From NCBI GenBank assembly GCA_965220695.1, contig OZ244838.1:1488001-1552000 (forward strand): a DNA stretch of 64,000 bases. Direction: 5' to 3'. The stretch comes from UBA9620 sp965220695 (GTDB lineage: Bacteria; Acidobacteriota; Vicinamibacteria; Vicinamibacterales; UBA8438). The notes beneath the pieces are model-generated. The model ran no database searches and was not told where the DNA came from. It saw nothing but the letters and a program-made list of their open reading frames with translations. Below are positions 1 to 8,070 of the stretch, piece by piece (position 1 is the first letter of the stretch; each line of letters starts with the position of its first letter). The translations under genes were made by a program, and so were the position numbers.

Positions 1-487
1 CATCCGTGCTCCGGCTCCGGACGCCGACGATCGGACCGGAGTCGTCACCCAATCCTCGATCCGTCCGTGTGAACGGCGCAGCCACGTAGGTTGCGCCTTG
101 CACGCCGCCTTCCGCGCCGGCCGGGTTCGCGACCGCGGTGATGCGGAACAGCACCTGGAGCATCTCCAGGGTCACCAACTCGAATTGGCCATCTTGAACC
201 ATTGGGTCGCGGTAGGCCTTTCGCAGGAACCTGCCTTCGACCAGTGTCTCGATGTCGGGAGGATAGGCGTTGGCGAAGCGTGCGCCGTACAGCCGCACAG
301 CTCGGGCATACTGTCCGCCTCGGAAGATGAGTTCCGCCTCTCGCTCGCGTTTCGCCCAGGTGGTCCAGGCCGGTACGACGGCGGTCAGCATGACGCTCAT
401 GACAGCGACCGCTACGAGCAGGCCGGCCATGGCATACCCAGCAGTGGGACGGTACGACCGGGGGTCACGGTGCTCAGGGGTTTCCAT
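1..487 (-). CDS. type II secretion/type IV pilin-like pseudopilin, partial
   Basis: Translating the minus strand from the ATG at 487 gives an open frame that runs off the left edge (162 codons visible). Residues about 17-42 form one long hydrophobic helix beginning G-Y-A-M-A-G-L-L, a variant of the prepilin N-terminal segment, after a short polar leader. It is followed by the basic/acidic stretch KREREAELIFRGGQYARAV and a 'YPPDIETLVEG-FLRKAYRDP' type segment. This arrangement is typical of proteins annotated as type II secretion system pseudopilins in Acidobacteria. Such proteins are inserted by Sec and assemble into a periplasmic pseudopilus. The C-terminus is missing, so the exact subfamily cannot be fixed. 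It is transcribed in the same direction as the hydrolase gene upstream of it. Confidence 0.7.
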   Translation of the reverse strand, partial: METPEHRDPRSYRPTAGYAMAGLLVAVAVMSVMLTAVVPAWTTWAKREREAELIFRGGQYARAVRLYGARFANAYPPDIETLVEGRFLRKAYRDPMVQDGQFELVTLEMLQVLFRITAVANPAGAEGGVQGATYVAAPFTRTDRGLGDDSGPIVGVRSRSTD

Positions 488-557
488 TCCGGCCACAACC
501 AGCACGATTGATGTTACCACCGCGCTTTCCCGTTCCGTCCGGCTGGCGCGTCGTTCG

Positions 558-1640
558 TCAGGGCGCCATCGCCTCGACGACGGTATCGTGAAGGACGGGT
601 CGAAATGTGAGGATGGCGTCGTTGTTACGGGTCGGATGGACGCGGTTGGTCAACAGCGCGACATAGAGATTCCGTGCGGGATCGATCCAGAGCGACGTAC
701 CGGTGAATCCGGTGTGACCGAACGCGTCGGGAGACAGCCGCCGTCCACACGATGAGGTCACCCGCATGGTGTCCCAACCGAGCGCACGCGAGCTGCCCGG
801 CACGGTGGTGGGCCGGAGGAAGCGGGCCAGCGTGGCTGGGCGGGCCAGCAACGGACGCCCGGCAAGCGTCGCCAACAGGGCGCGGGCGAATTGCCCGACG
901 GCGGAAACCGAACCGAAGAGTCCAGTGTGGCCGGAGACGCCACCCAGCGCCCAGCCGTTCTCGTCGTGTACTTCTCCCCGGACCAGCCTGCCGCGCCAGG
1001 GGTCGTATTCGGTCGGCGCGGTGCGCGCGAGCCACTCGGCCGGCGGCCTGAACCGCATATCACCCAGTTGGAGGTCGCCTGCCAGTGTGTCGAATTGGCT
1101 GTCGAGGCCGGCGCCGGACGCGGCGTCGACGGCGAGAAACGCGAGCAGGATGAACCCGAGATCGCTGTAGATCGATTGCGCGCGCGGGACGTATTCGAGT
1201 GGAAGGGTGCAGATGGCATGCTCGAAGTCAGTCCGGCCAACGTGGTCCCGGAAGAACGGGAGATACGCGGTCAGGCCGGCGGCATGTTCGAGCAGATCCG
1301 CGACGGTGACGGCCAGTCGTTCCCGGCTCCGCCAGGCGGTGAACCAGTCGGCCACCGGATCGTCGAGTGCTACGCGCCCTTGATCGACGAGCCGCATGAT
1401 GACGCTCGTCGTGGCCACGACCTTGGTCAGGGAGGCAAGGTCGAACAGTGTGTCGACGGTGGCCGGCGTCGCCGCGGTCTCGTAGCTCAGCGTACCGCAC
1501 GCGTGCTGGAAGACCGGTCCCTCACGAGTGCCGATCTCGAGGGTGGCGCATGGGAATACCCGGTCCTCCGCGGCCTGCTCGAGCCGCGCCGCAACGTGGG
1601 CGAATCGGGCCATGCCGCTACCCGCCATGCGGAGTGTCAC
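558..1640 (-). CDS. beta-lactamase-family serine hydrolase (AmiE/YbbE-like)
   Basis: A 360-residue protein of the class C beta-lactamase/penicillin-binding fold. It has the nucleophile motif S70-L-T-K73, a Y-S-D second motif near residue 158 and H-T-G near residue 308. There is no obvious signal peptide, so it is probably cytoplasmic or exported by another route. The GTG start overlaps the TGA stop of murQ (GTGA), so the two are translationally coupled; ATG codons at residues 5 and 10 are alternative starts. In Bacillus a hydrolase of this fold (AmiE/YbbE) sits with murQ and removes peptides from MurNAc-peptides, so a role in peptidoglycan recycling is a reasonable inference. An esterase or D-aminopeptidase activity cannot be excluded. 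Confidence 0.85.
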   Translation of the reverse strand: MTLRMAGSGMARFAHVAARLEQAAEDRVFPCATLEIGTREGPVFQHACGTLSYETAATPATVDTLFDLASLTKVVATTSVIMRLVDQGRVALDDPVADWFTAWRSRERLAVTVADLLEHAAGLTAYLPFFRDHVGRTDFEHAICTLPLEYVPRAQSIYSDLGFILLAFLAVDAASGAGLDSQFDTLAGDLQLGDMRFRPPAEWLARTAPTEYDPWRGRLVRGEVHDENGWALGGVSGHTGLFGSVSAVGQFARALLATLAGRPLLARPATLARFLRPTTVPGSSRALGWDTMRVTSSCGRRLSPDAFGHTGFTGTSLWIDPARNLYVALLTNRVHPTRNNDAILTFRPVLHDTVVEAMAP

Positions 1641-2602
1641 CTGGAGTCGTGGGCGCGGGTGGTCCCGGCCAGGCGCTCTCGAAGCCGTGGTTCGACATCC
1701 TCGCCAATGGCGTTCCGGACCGAATCGCCCGCCCGCTTGAGGCGGGTCAATGCCTTGCCGTAGGTGTCACCCGTCTTCTGCATCACGATGGCGGCCTTGA
1801 CGTTCCACCGGGCCCGCCGCAACAGGGCTCCGGCAGCGTCATAGTCGAGACCGGTCACGGTCGTGACAATGCCGCGGGCGCGATCTCGACGCTGATCGGA
1901 ACCAGTCTGCACGTCGACCATCAGGTTGCCGTAGGTCTTGCCGATGTGGACCATCGAAATGGTCGTCAACATGTTGAGCACCATCTTCGTGGCGCTTCCG
2001 GCCTTCAGCCGCGTCGATCCGGCGATGACTTCCGGGCCGACCGCAGGGGCGATGATGACGTCAACGAACGTCTGAAGTTCAGTGCCGGGCCAACAGGTCA
2101 CGAAGATGATTTTGATGCCGGTGCGGCGGGCGCGGGTCAGTGCGCCCCGTACGAACTGGGTCATGCCGCTCGCGGACACCCCGATAAGCACGTCGTTGCT
2201 GGTCAGGTGAAGGCGGCTCGCAGCCCGCGCGCCCTCTTCGAAGTTGTCTTCAACTCCCTCGCGCGGTTTGAAGAACGCGTCACGGCCGCCGGCCATGACC
2301 GCTTGGACCAGTCTGGCGGGTGTACCGAACGTGGGCTGCATCTCGGCGGCTTCCAGTACGCCGAGACGTCCGCTGGTGCCGGCGCCGACGAACACGAGAC
2401 GTCCCCCGCGCCGAAAGGCTTCAGTGATAAGTTCGGCGCCAATTGCGATGCGCTCTTTCTCGCGTTGCACGGCCGCGATCGTGCGGCGATCCTCTTGGAT
2501 CATGAGATCGATGATCGCCTCGGTCGAGGCCTGATCCATCGACAGCGTTCGCGGGTTGATGGCTTCGGTCGGCAGGGATTGCCACTTTGAGCGCGTGGGC
2601 AT
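1637..2602 (-). CDS. murQ: N-acetylmuramic acid 6-phosphate etherase MurQ
   Basis: A 321-residue SIS-domain enzyme that cleaves the D-lactyl ether of MurNAc-6-phosphate to GlcNAc-6-phosphate, a cytoplasmic step of cell-wall recycling. Visible signatures are N-x-x-T near the N-terminus, the sugar-phosphate loop GAGTSGRLGVLEAAE followed by PTFG (this Glu belongs to the catalytic set in the family), and the family pattern PEVIAGSTRLKAGSATK. Length matches the family (about 300). The ATG start at 2602 lacks a strong Shine-Dalgarno. The downstream hydrolase starts inside its stop codon. No MurNAc kinase or transporter gene is next to it here. Confidence 0.95.
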   Translation of the reverse strand: MPTRSKWQSLPTEAINPRTLSMDQASTEAIIDLMIQEDRRTIAAVQREKERIAIGAELITEAFRRGGRLVFVGAGTSGRLGVLEAAEMQPTFGTPARLVQAVMAGGRDAFFKPREGVEDNFEEGARAASRLHLTSNDVLIGVSASGMTQFVRGALTRARRTGIKIIFVTCWPGTELQTFVDVIIAPAVGPEVIAGSTRLKAGSATKMVLNMLTTISMVHIGKTYGNLMVDVQTGSDQRRDRARGIVTTVTGLDYDAAGALLRRARWNVKAAIVMQKTGDTYGKALTRLKRAGDSVRNAIGEDVEPRLRERLAGTTRAHDSR

Positions 2603-2682
2603 GGCGTTCTGGCCGCCAGGGAGGGGCGCGGCGGATACTACTCCCCGGCCGAGAGAGTGTCAACTGCAGGGGTCATGACAAG

Positions 2683-2712
2683 TTGACTTGGCATCTGAGC
2701 GCAGAGTATGCT
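2683..2712 (+). promoter_or_regulatory. sigma-70 type promoter of the hom-thrC-lysC-asd operon
   Basis: TTGACT (2683-2688), an 18-bp spacer, then TATGCT (2707-2712). Transcription would start near 2719-2720, about 30 nt before the leader peptide ATG and about 235 nt before hom. It fits the attenuator that follows directly. Confidence 0.75.
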
Positions 2713-2749
2713 CGTTTGGATCTGCGCATGGAGGCAGGTGCGAAAAGGC

Positions 2750-2818
2750 ATGCTGGCGATCACAATCGCTCCGTCGGTTCCGACCATGATGCCCGCGATG
2801 CGCGGGCGGCGTGGATGA
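2750..2818 (+). CDS. candidate leader peptide of the thr operon attenuator
   Basis: A 22-codon frame from ATG 2750 to TGA 2816-2818, with GGAGG at 2730-2734 and AAAAGG at 2743-2748 upstream (spacing is not ideal for either). The middle of the peptide holds I-T-I and T-M-M, with a further Met three codons later. These are the end products of, or derive from, the pathway encoded downstream (Thr, Met, and Ile via Thr). The C-terminal part ends in R-G-R-R-G. The stop lies inside the 10-nt segment that can pair with the terminator stem, as expected for ribosome-stalling attenuation. A perfect 7-bp hairpin (2791-2797 with 2801-2807) lies inside the peptide frame. An alternative frame from 2728 ending at 2823 lacks such control codons. 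Confidence 0.6.
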   Translation: MLAITIAPSVPTMMPAMRGRRG

Positions 2819-2873
2819 TGTAGCTGACAGCCAGCAGAGTGTGACCAGGCCATCATCCACGTCAGGATGGTGG
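2811..2873 (+). promoter_or_regulatory. antiterminator/terminator switch of the thr operon
   Basis: GTGGATGATG at 2811-2820 is an exact 10-nt reverse complement of CATCATCCAC at 2851-2860. The latter contains the left arm of the terminator hairpin (2850-2858). The two pairings are mutually exclusive, the classical design of a transcription attenuator controlled by translation of the overlapping leader peptide. Basis: pairing seen directly; regulation inferred. Confidence 0.7.
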
Positions 2874-2882
2874 TTTTTTTTT
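2850..2882 (+). terminator. intrinsic terminator (attenuator) upstream of hom
   Basis: CCATCATCC (2850-2858), loop ACGTCA (2859-2864), GGATGGTGG (2865-2873), with one G-U pair, followed by nine T (2874-2882). It is one of the clearest intrinsic terminators in the window. It lies between promoter and first gene rather than after a gene, which argues for attenuation. Confidence 0.9.
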
Positions 2883-2954
2883 GTGCCATCGTGTGAGTGA
2901 TCGCGCCCGACCCGCCGGTGTCTGGCGCCCGCCATCTGTATCCGGACTGTATTC

Positions 2955-4253
2955 ATGAATGAACCGTCGCAGGCGCGCGGTTATCGGGTCGGTATCGCCG
3001 GATTCGGTACCGTGGGCGAGGCCGTTGCCCGCATTCTGTCGAACGGGACGCATCCCGAGTTGCACCTGACTCACGTCTGCAACCGGAACGTGGCGCTCAA
3101 GCGGGTCGATTGGGTGGGTCCGGATGTGATCTGGACCGACCGGTTCGACGATTTGCTGAGCGGGGCGGTCGACGTGGTGGTCGAGTTGATCGGCGGGCTC
3201 TCCCCGGCGCGTGACTGGATCGAGCGCGCCCTGACGGCGGGCGCCTCGGTGGTCACGGCGAACAAGCAGGTGATCGCCCACGCTGGCCGGTCGCTGGCGG
3301 CCGTGGCGTCGGCTCACGATCGGCACCTGCTGTTCGAGGCGGCGGTGGCCGGTGGAGTGCCGGTTCTGCGCGCGCTGCGCGAGGGCATCGCCGGTGACCG
3401 GCTGTACCGGATTCAGGGCATCCTCAATGGCACCTGCAACTACATCCTGACGCAGATGGAACGAGAGCAGGTGTCGTTCGCTGACGCGCTGACCGCGGCC
3501 CAGCGGCTGGGGTATGCAGAGGCGGATCCGACGGCCGACGTGGATGGCTTTGACGCACAGGCCAAGCTGGCAATCCTCATTGCGGTGGGATTCGGACGTC
3601 AGGTGCGCGCATCCGATATTCCGCTCAGTTCGATTACCCCGATCCGGGACATCGACTTCGTGTATGCGCACCGCCTCGGCAGTGTAGTCCGCCAGGTGGC
3701 GCGGGCCGAGCTGGTGTCGGAGAGCGACCAGATCCGCGCCGCGGTGCAACCTGCGCTCGTTCCCGAACGATCGTCGTTGGGCCGCGTGGGCGGCACGCAG
3801 AACATCGTTGTCGTCGACGGCGAGTACGGTGGAGAGACCGCGCTGTCCGGATTCGGCGCCGGCGGAGCGCCGACAGCGGTGGCGGTGGTCTCGGATCTGT
3901 TGGCGCTCGCCAGGGGAGCGCCGCTTCCAGGTGCCGCTGTGGCGCCGGCGACGGAAAATCCGGACCCGGTGCGCTCCGAGTACGAGGCGCCGCATTACCT
4001 GCGGTTCCTGATTCGAGACCGGCCGGGCATCATTGCCGCCTTGGCCGAAGTGCTCTCACGCCATGGTATCAACGTCGATGCAGTGTTCCAGGAACCAGGT
4101 TGGTCCAAGTCGGAACTCCCGTTCGTGATGACCCTCGAGCGCTGCCGGTCCACGGCGGTGTGCGACGCGCTGGAGGAGATCCGGGGATTCGATTTTCACG
4201 TGCAGCCGCCATTGTGGTTGCCCATCCTCTCGGGAGATGCAAGGCGCCCATGA
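2955..4253 (+). CDS. hom: homoserine dehydrogenase
   Basis: A 432-residue NAD(P)H-dependent enzyme that reduces aspartate semialdehyde to homoserine, the branch point to Thr and Met. The N-terminal Rossmann motif GFGTVGEA is at about residues 14-22, VTANKQ near residue 100, the substrate signature GILNGTCNYIL near 155, and EADPTADVDGFDAQAK (conserved Asp and Lys) near 180-200. The last roughly 80 residues form an ACT domain (RDRPGIIAALAEVL), which in this family usually mediates threonine feedback inhibition. It is the first gene of a five-gene operon; its stop overlaps the thrC start (ATGA). Transcription is probably set by the attenuator upstream. Confidence 0.96.
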   Translation: MNEPSQARGYRVGIAGFGTVGEAVARILSNGTHPELHLTHVCNRNVALKRVDWVGPDVIWTDRFDDLLSGAVDVVVELIGGLSPARDWIERALTAGASVVTANKQVIAHAGRSLAAVASAHDRHLLFEAAVAGGVPVLRALREGIAGDRLYRIQGILNGTCNYILTQMEREQVSFADALTAAQRLGYAEADPTADVDGFDAQAKLAILIAVGFGRQVRASDIPLSSITPIRDIDFVYAHRLGSVVRQVARAELVSESDQIRAAVQPALVPERSSLGRVGGTQNIVVVDGEYGGETALSGFGAGGAPTAVAVVSDLLALARGAPLPGAAVAPATENPDPVRSEYEAPHYLRFLIRDRPGIIAALAEVLSRHGINVDAVFQEPGWSKSELPFVMTLERCRSTAVCDALEEIRGFDFHVQPPLWLPILSGDARRP

Positions 4254-5500
4254 GTGTCTTTACCGGACTACGTTGTGCGATGTGCAAGACCCCGTTTCCG
4301 GCCGAGGCGTTGTATGTCTGCGACCAATGCCTTGGTCCGCTGGAGGCGTGTTACGACTACGAGGCAGTGCGGCAGAGCATGACTCGCGAGACGGTAGCCG
4401 CACGTCCCAGTAACCTGTGGCGCTATCGGGAGCTGCTCCCGATAGCAGGCTCTCCGCTGACTGGTCTCGATTCCGGGTGTACACCGCTCGTGCGGGCGCG
4501 CCGCCTGGGGGACATGTTGGGAGTGGAAGAGCTGTATATCAAGGACGACTCGGTCAATCACCCGACGCTCTCGTACAAGGACCGCGTCGTACCCGTGGCG
4601 GCGACGCGGGCTGTCGAACTCGGCTTCGATACGTTCGGGTGCGCGTCGACCGGGAATCTGGGTAACAGTGTGGCGGCGCACGCGGCGCGGCTTGGGTTGA
4701 CCTGCTACGTCTTCATTCCCCAAAGCCTCGAGCCGGGGAAGATTCTTGGATCGGCCGTGTCCGGACCGCACGTCGTGGGCATCGACGGCAACTACGACGA
4801 TGTCAATCGCCTCTGCACGCAGGTTGGTGACCGGTACGGATGGGCGTTCGCCAACATCAACCTGCGCAGCTACTATGCCGAGGGGGCCAAGACCTGCGGA
4901 TTCGAGATCGTCGAACAGTTGGGCTGGCGTTTTCCGCAGCATGTCGTTTCGCCGGTGGCCGGGGGCACGCTGCTGCCGCGGATCGGTCGAGCGTTCAGGG
5001 AACTGCGGGAAGTTGGTCTGGCCGAGGGCGAACTGCCACGGATTCATGCCGCGCAGGCGGCTGGATGCGCACCGGTGATCAACGCGCTCGAGAGTGGCGA
5101 CAGACATCCGGAGCCGGTGCGGCCTGATACGATCGCGAAGTCGATTGCCATCGGCAACCCGGCAGACGGTTATCAGGTGCTTGAAACGGTCAGGGGCAGC
5201 GGTGGATCGGGTGCGCGTGCGACAGATACCGAGATTCTGGACGCCATCCGTCTCCTGGCGTGCACCGAAGGCATCTTCACCGAGCCCGCCGGCGGCACGA
5301 CTCTCGCCGCCACGATCAAGCTGTTGAAGTCGGGGGCGATTGCGCCGGACGAGTCGATCGTCGTGTGTATCACCGGCAACGGGTACAAGACCTCCAACGT
5401 GATGGCCGACCAACTCGAGGAGCCGACCAGACTTGGGCGGTCCCTGCGCGAGTTCGAAGCGTTCCTCGCGTCGCAGTCTCCGCAGCCGGCCAACGGTTGA
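4250..5500 (+). CDS. thrC: threonine synthase
   Basis: A 416-residue PLP enzyme that converts O-phosphohomoserine to threonine. The start is the ATG at 4250 inside the hom stop; a longer frame from 4100 would lie entirely over hom. A rubredoxin-like zinc knuckle precedes the catalytic domain (C9, C12, C24, C27). The PLP lysine is in SYKDR (K110), the phosphate-binding region STGNLGNS follows, and VAGGTLLPRIGRAF and ITGNGYK are typical of the fold-type II family. The zinc-ribbon version resembles the archaeal/plant-like ThrC. No homoserine kinase gene is present in this operon. Confidence 0.94.
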   Translation: MSVFTGLRCAMCKTPFPAEALYVCDQCLGPLEACYDYEAVRQSMTRETVAARPSNLWRYRELLPIAGSPLTGLDSGCTPLVRARRLGDMLGVEELYIKDDSVNHPTLSYKDRVVPVAATRAVELGFDTFGCASTGNLGNSVAAHAARLGLTCYVFIPQSLEPGKILGSAVSGPHVVGIDGNYDDVNRLCTQVGDRYGWAFANINLRSYYAEGAKTCGFEIVEQLGWRFPQHVVSPVAGGTLLPRIGRAFRELREVGLAEGELPRIHAAQAAGCAPVINALESGDRHPEPVRPDTIAKSIAIGNPADGYQVLETVRGSGGSGARATDTEILDAIRLLACTEGIFTEPAGGTTLAATIKLLKSGAIAPDESIVVCITGNGYKTSNVMADQLEEPTRLGRSLREFEAFLASQSPQPANG

Positions 5501-5523
5501 GACGATCTCCAGGCGTCTACACC

Positions 5524-6783
5524 ATGGCTGCGAACTCCTACAGCGAGATCGTCGAAGCGGATGGGCATCTGATCGATTCGCGCCTGCTTCCGTCGGTGTT
5601 CGATGTCGTGATCGAACGCCAGGCGCGGTTCGACGTGCTCGAGTTCTCCATTGGACGGACGAACGAAGAGTTCTCCCACATACAACTGCGGGTCACGACC
5701 GATACCGAGGAGGGCCTGCGGAAACTACTCGAAGAGCTCATACCGCTCGGGTGCCATCCACGGCCCCGGCGGAGCGTCCGGCTGGAAGCGGCCGGCGACG
5801 GGTTCGTGCCTGACGATTTCTACTCGACCACCAACCACCGGACGCAGATTCACCTTGAGGGCCGGTGGGTCGACGTTGAGCAGCAGCGGATGGACGCCGT
5901 CATCGTCGTGTCGGACGGGCGCGCCGCGTGCCGGAAGCTCCGCGACGTGCGCGCCGGAGATCGCGTGGTCTGCGGGATGGACGGTCTGCGGGTGGTGCCC
6001 GAGTTTCAGGAACGCGATCGGCTTGGATTTGCGTTCATGACCAACGATGTGTCGACGGAGCGGCGTGTCGAAGTGAGCGTTGCACGAGTGGTCCGCATGA
6101 TGGAGGAGGCCAAGGCCGATGACGGACGGATCATCGTGGTCGCCGGTCCCGTGGTCGTGCATAGCGGGGGTGGGGCGTATCTGAGCCAGTTGGTACGACA
6201 GGGTTGGGTCGATGGCCTGTTGGCCGGCAACGCCCTGGCGGTGCATGACGCGGAGCACGAGTTCTTCGGAACCTCGCTCGGGGTCGATCTCGACGCCGGA
6301 TTCGCGGTGGACGAGGGCCACAAGAACCACATGCGGGCGATCAATCGGATTCGCCGGATCGGCGGGTTGCGCGAAGCAGTGCGGCACGGGTTGCTGCGTT
6401 CCGGACTGATGTATGACGTCATCAACCACGATGTGCCGTACGTGCTGGCCGGCAGCATACGCGACGATGGTCCGCTACCGGACACGCTGATGGACCTGAC
6501 GGAAGCCCAGGCGCGCTATGCGGAGATGTTGCAGGGTGCCCGGCTGGTGTTGATGCTGTCATCGATGCTGCACAGCATCGGTGTCGGCAACATGCTGCCG
6601 GCTTGGGTGCGCGTGGTGTGCGTGGACATCAATCCCGCGGTGGTGACCAAGCTCGGCGACCGCGGATCGTCCCAGACTGCCGGCATCGTCACGGACGTGG
6701 GGCTGTTTCTGCATCAGTTGGCGGCGCAGATCGGTGACCGGATGGCCCCGGGCGCAGCAGGGCACACGGAAAGCAGGGCATGA
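5524..6783 (+). CDS. TIGR00300/LOR-SDH-like protein, putative ornithine cyclodeaminase family
   Basis: A 419-residue protein from ATG 5524. The N-terminal third (SEIVEADGHLIDSRLLPSVFDVV, then EFSIGRTNEEFSHIQL) and the central PDDFYSTTNHRT segment match the conserved TIGR00300 family, also called the LOR/SDH bifunctional-enzyme conserved domain. The C-terminal part carries VVAGPVVVHSGGG, GLLAGNALAVHD, the SLGVDL-GHKNHMRAINRIRR block and a Rossmann-like VRVVCVDINPAVVTKL. Members in archaea and cyanobacterial AgrE act as ornithine cyclodeaminase. It sits between thrC and lysC (23 bp after thrC, 4-nt overlap with lysC), so it may have a role in aspartate-family amino acid metabolism instead. The substrate here is unknown. 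Confidence 0.8.
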   Translation: MAANSYSEIVEADGHLIDSRLLPSVFDVVIERQARFDVLEFSIGRTNEEFSHIQLRVTTDTEEGLRKLLEELIPLGCHPRPRRSVRLEAAGDGFVPDDFYSTTNHRTQIHLEGRWVDVEQQRMDAVIVVSDGRAACRKLRDVRAGDRVVCGMDGLRVVPEFQERDRLGFAFMTNDVSTERRVEVSVARVVRMMEEAKADDGRIIVVAGPVVVHSGGGAYLSQLVRQGWVDGLLAGNALAVHDAEHEFFGTSLGVDLDAGFAVDEGHKNHMRAINRIRRIGGLREAVRHGLLRSGLMYDVINHDVPYVLAGSIRDDGPLPDTLMDLTEAQARYAEMLQGARLVLMLSSMLHSIGVGNMLPAWVRVVCVDINPAVVTKLGDRGSSQTAGIVTDVGLFLHQLAAQIGDRMAPGAAGHTESRA

Positions 6784-8060
6784 GTCAGACACCGGAGGCG
6801 CCGCCGGTCGTCGTGCAGAAATACGGTGGCACGTCGGTCGCGACGGCAGAGCGAATTCTGGCCATCGCGGATCGGATCGAATTGAATCTGTCCCATACTC
6901 CGCGGCTGGTCGTGGTCCTGTCGGCGATGGGGAACACGACCGACGAGCTCGTCTCGCTGGCGAATCAGGTGTCGGATCGCCCGGTGGGACGGGAGATGGA
7001 TCTGCTGTTGTCGACCGGTGAGCAGGTGACGGTATCGCTGCTGGGATTGGCGCTCCAGGGCCGAGGGATCGCCGCGATCTCGCTCACCGCGCTGCAGTGC
7101 GGCATTCGGACCGACGGCGTGTTCAACGTCGCTCGTATCAAGAGCATCGACACCGGTCGTATCCACTCGGAGCTGAACGCCGGCAAGGTCGTCATCGTGA
7201 CCGGTTTCCAGGGCATCAACGAGACCAACGACGTCACGACGCTCGGCCGCGGCGGCAGCGACATCACCGGCGCTGCGCTGGCGGCCGCGCTCGACGCTGA
7301 GGCATGCGAGATCTGCACCGACGTTGACGGGGTCTTCTCGGCCGACCCGTCACGAGTGCCCGGGGCCAGACTGTGGCGGGAGATCAGTTACGAAGAGGCG
7401 ATCGAGATGGCCTCGAGCGGCGCCAAGGTGCTGCATCCACGGGCGGCCGAGGTCTGCATGGAATATGACGTGCCGATTCACGTGCGCAGCAGCTTTCACC
7501 TGCGCGACGGCACCTGGATTCGAGGAGGCGGGGACGTTATGGAGCGAGCTGAGGTCGTCAGCGTGACCAGCGACTCGAGGGTCGCGAAGGTGACGCTGCA
7601 GGGGGTGCCCGACGAGCCGGGGATGGCGGCACGCGTGTTTCGGGATCTCGCTCAAGCCGGCATCAACATCCGACTGATCATTCAGAGCGCCAGCACCGAT
7701 GCGCATGGCCGAATCACATTCATCCTGGATCTCGAATTCCTGGAGGGAGCGAGGAACTTGTGCCGGATCTGGGAGGACTCGGGTGTGGCCAGCCGGTGCG
7801 TGATCGAGAGTGACGTGGCGAAGATCTCGATTGTCGGATCCCGGTTGGCATCGAGCCCCGGACTGGCGGCGCGTATGTTCTCCGTTCTGGCCCGCGAAGG
7901 GATCAACATCGACTGCATCAGTTCGTCGGAAATGAAAGTCGCGTGCATTATTGCGGCGGACCGGCTTGACGACGCCGTACCGGCCGTCCATCGAGAGTTC
8001 TTTCCGGAGGATCGCGGCGCTGCGGCGGACGTCTGGGACAGGGATCGCACGCGCGGGTGA
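6780..8060 (+). CDS. lysC: aspartate kinase
   Basis: A 426-residue enzyme phosphorylating aspartate, the first step of Lys/Thr/Met synthesis. The N-terminal signature KYGGTSVATAERI starts near residue 14, and GRGGSDITGAALAAAL with CEICTDVDGVFSADPSRVP follows near 155-190. The C-terminal roughly 160 residues hold two ACT domains (DEPGMAARVFRDLAQAGINI and SSPGLAARMFSVLAREGINI), the regulatory part that binds lysine or threonine. ATG 6780 overlaps the previous stop (ATGA). It is a monofunctional kinase, since hom is a separate gene in the same operon. Length is as usual for the class. Confidence 0.96.
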   Translation: MSQTPEAPPVVVQKYGGTSVATAERILAIADRIELNLSHTPRLVVVLSAMGNTTDELVSLANQVSDRPVGREMDLLLSTGEQVTVSLLGLALQGRGIAAISLTALQCGIRTDGVFNVARIKSIDTGRIHSELNAGKVVIVTGFQGINETNDVTTLGRGGSDITGAALAAALDAEACEICTDVDGVFSADPSRVPGARLWREISYEEAIEMASSGAKVLHPRAAEVCMEYDVPIHVRSSFHLRDGTWIRGGGDVMERAEVVSVTSDSRVAKVTLQGVPDEPGMAARVFRDLAQAGINIRLIIQSASTDAHGRITFILDLEFLEGARNLCRIWEDSGVASRCVIESDVAKISIVGSRLASSPGLAARMFSVLAREGINIDCISSSEMKVACIIAADRLDDAVPAVHREFFPEDRGAAADVWDRDRTRG

Positions 8061-8070
8061 GGACGGGGGC

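Noticed and set aside
2862..3995. A long minus-strand frame over hom
   Set aside because: It is an antisense shadow of hom with no recognisable domain.
4100..4249. N-terminal extension of thrC
   Set aside because: It lies entirely inside hom, and the zinc-knuckle N-terminus typical of this ThrC type starts at ATG 4250.
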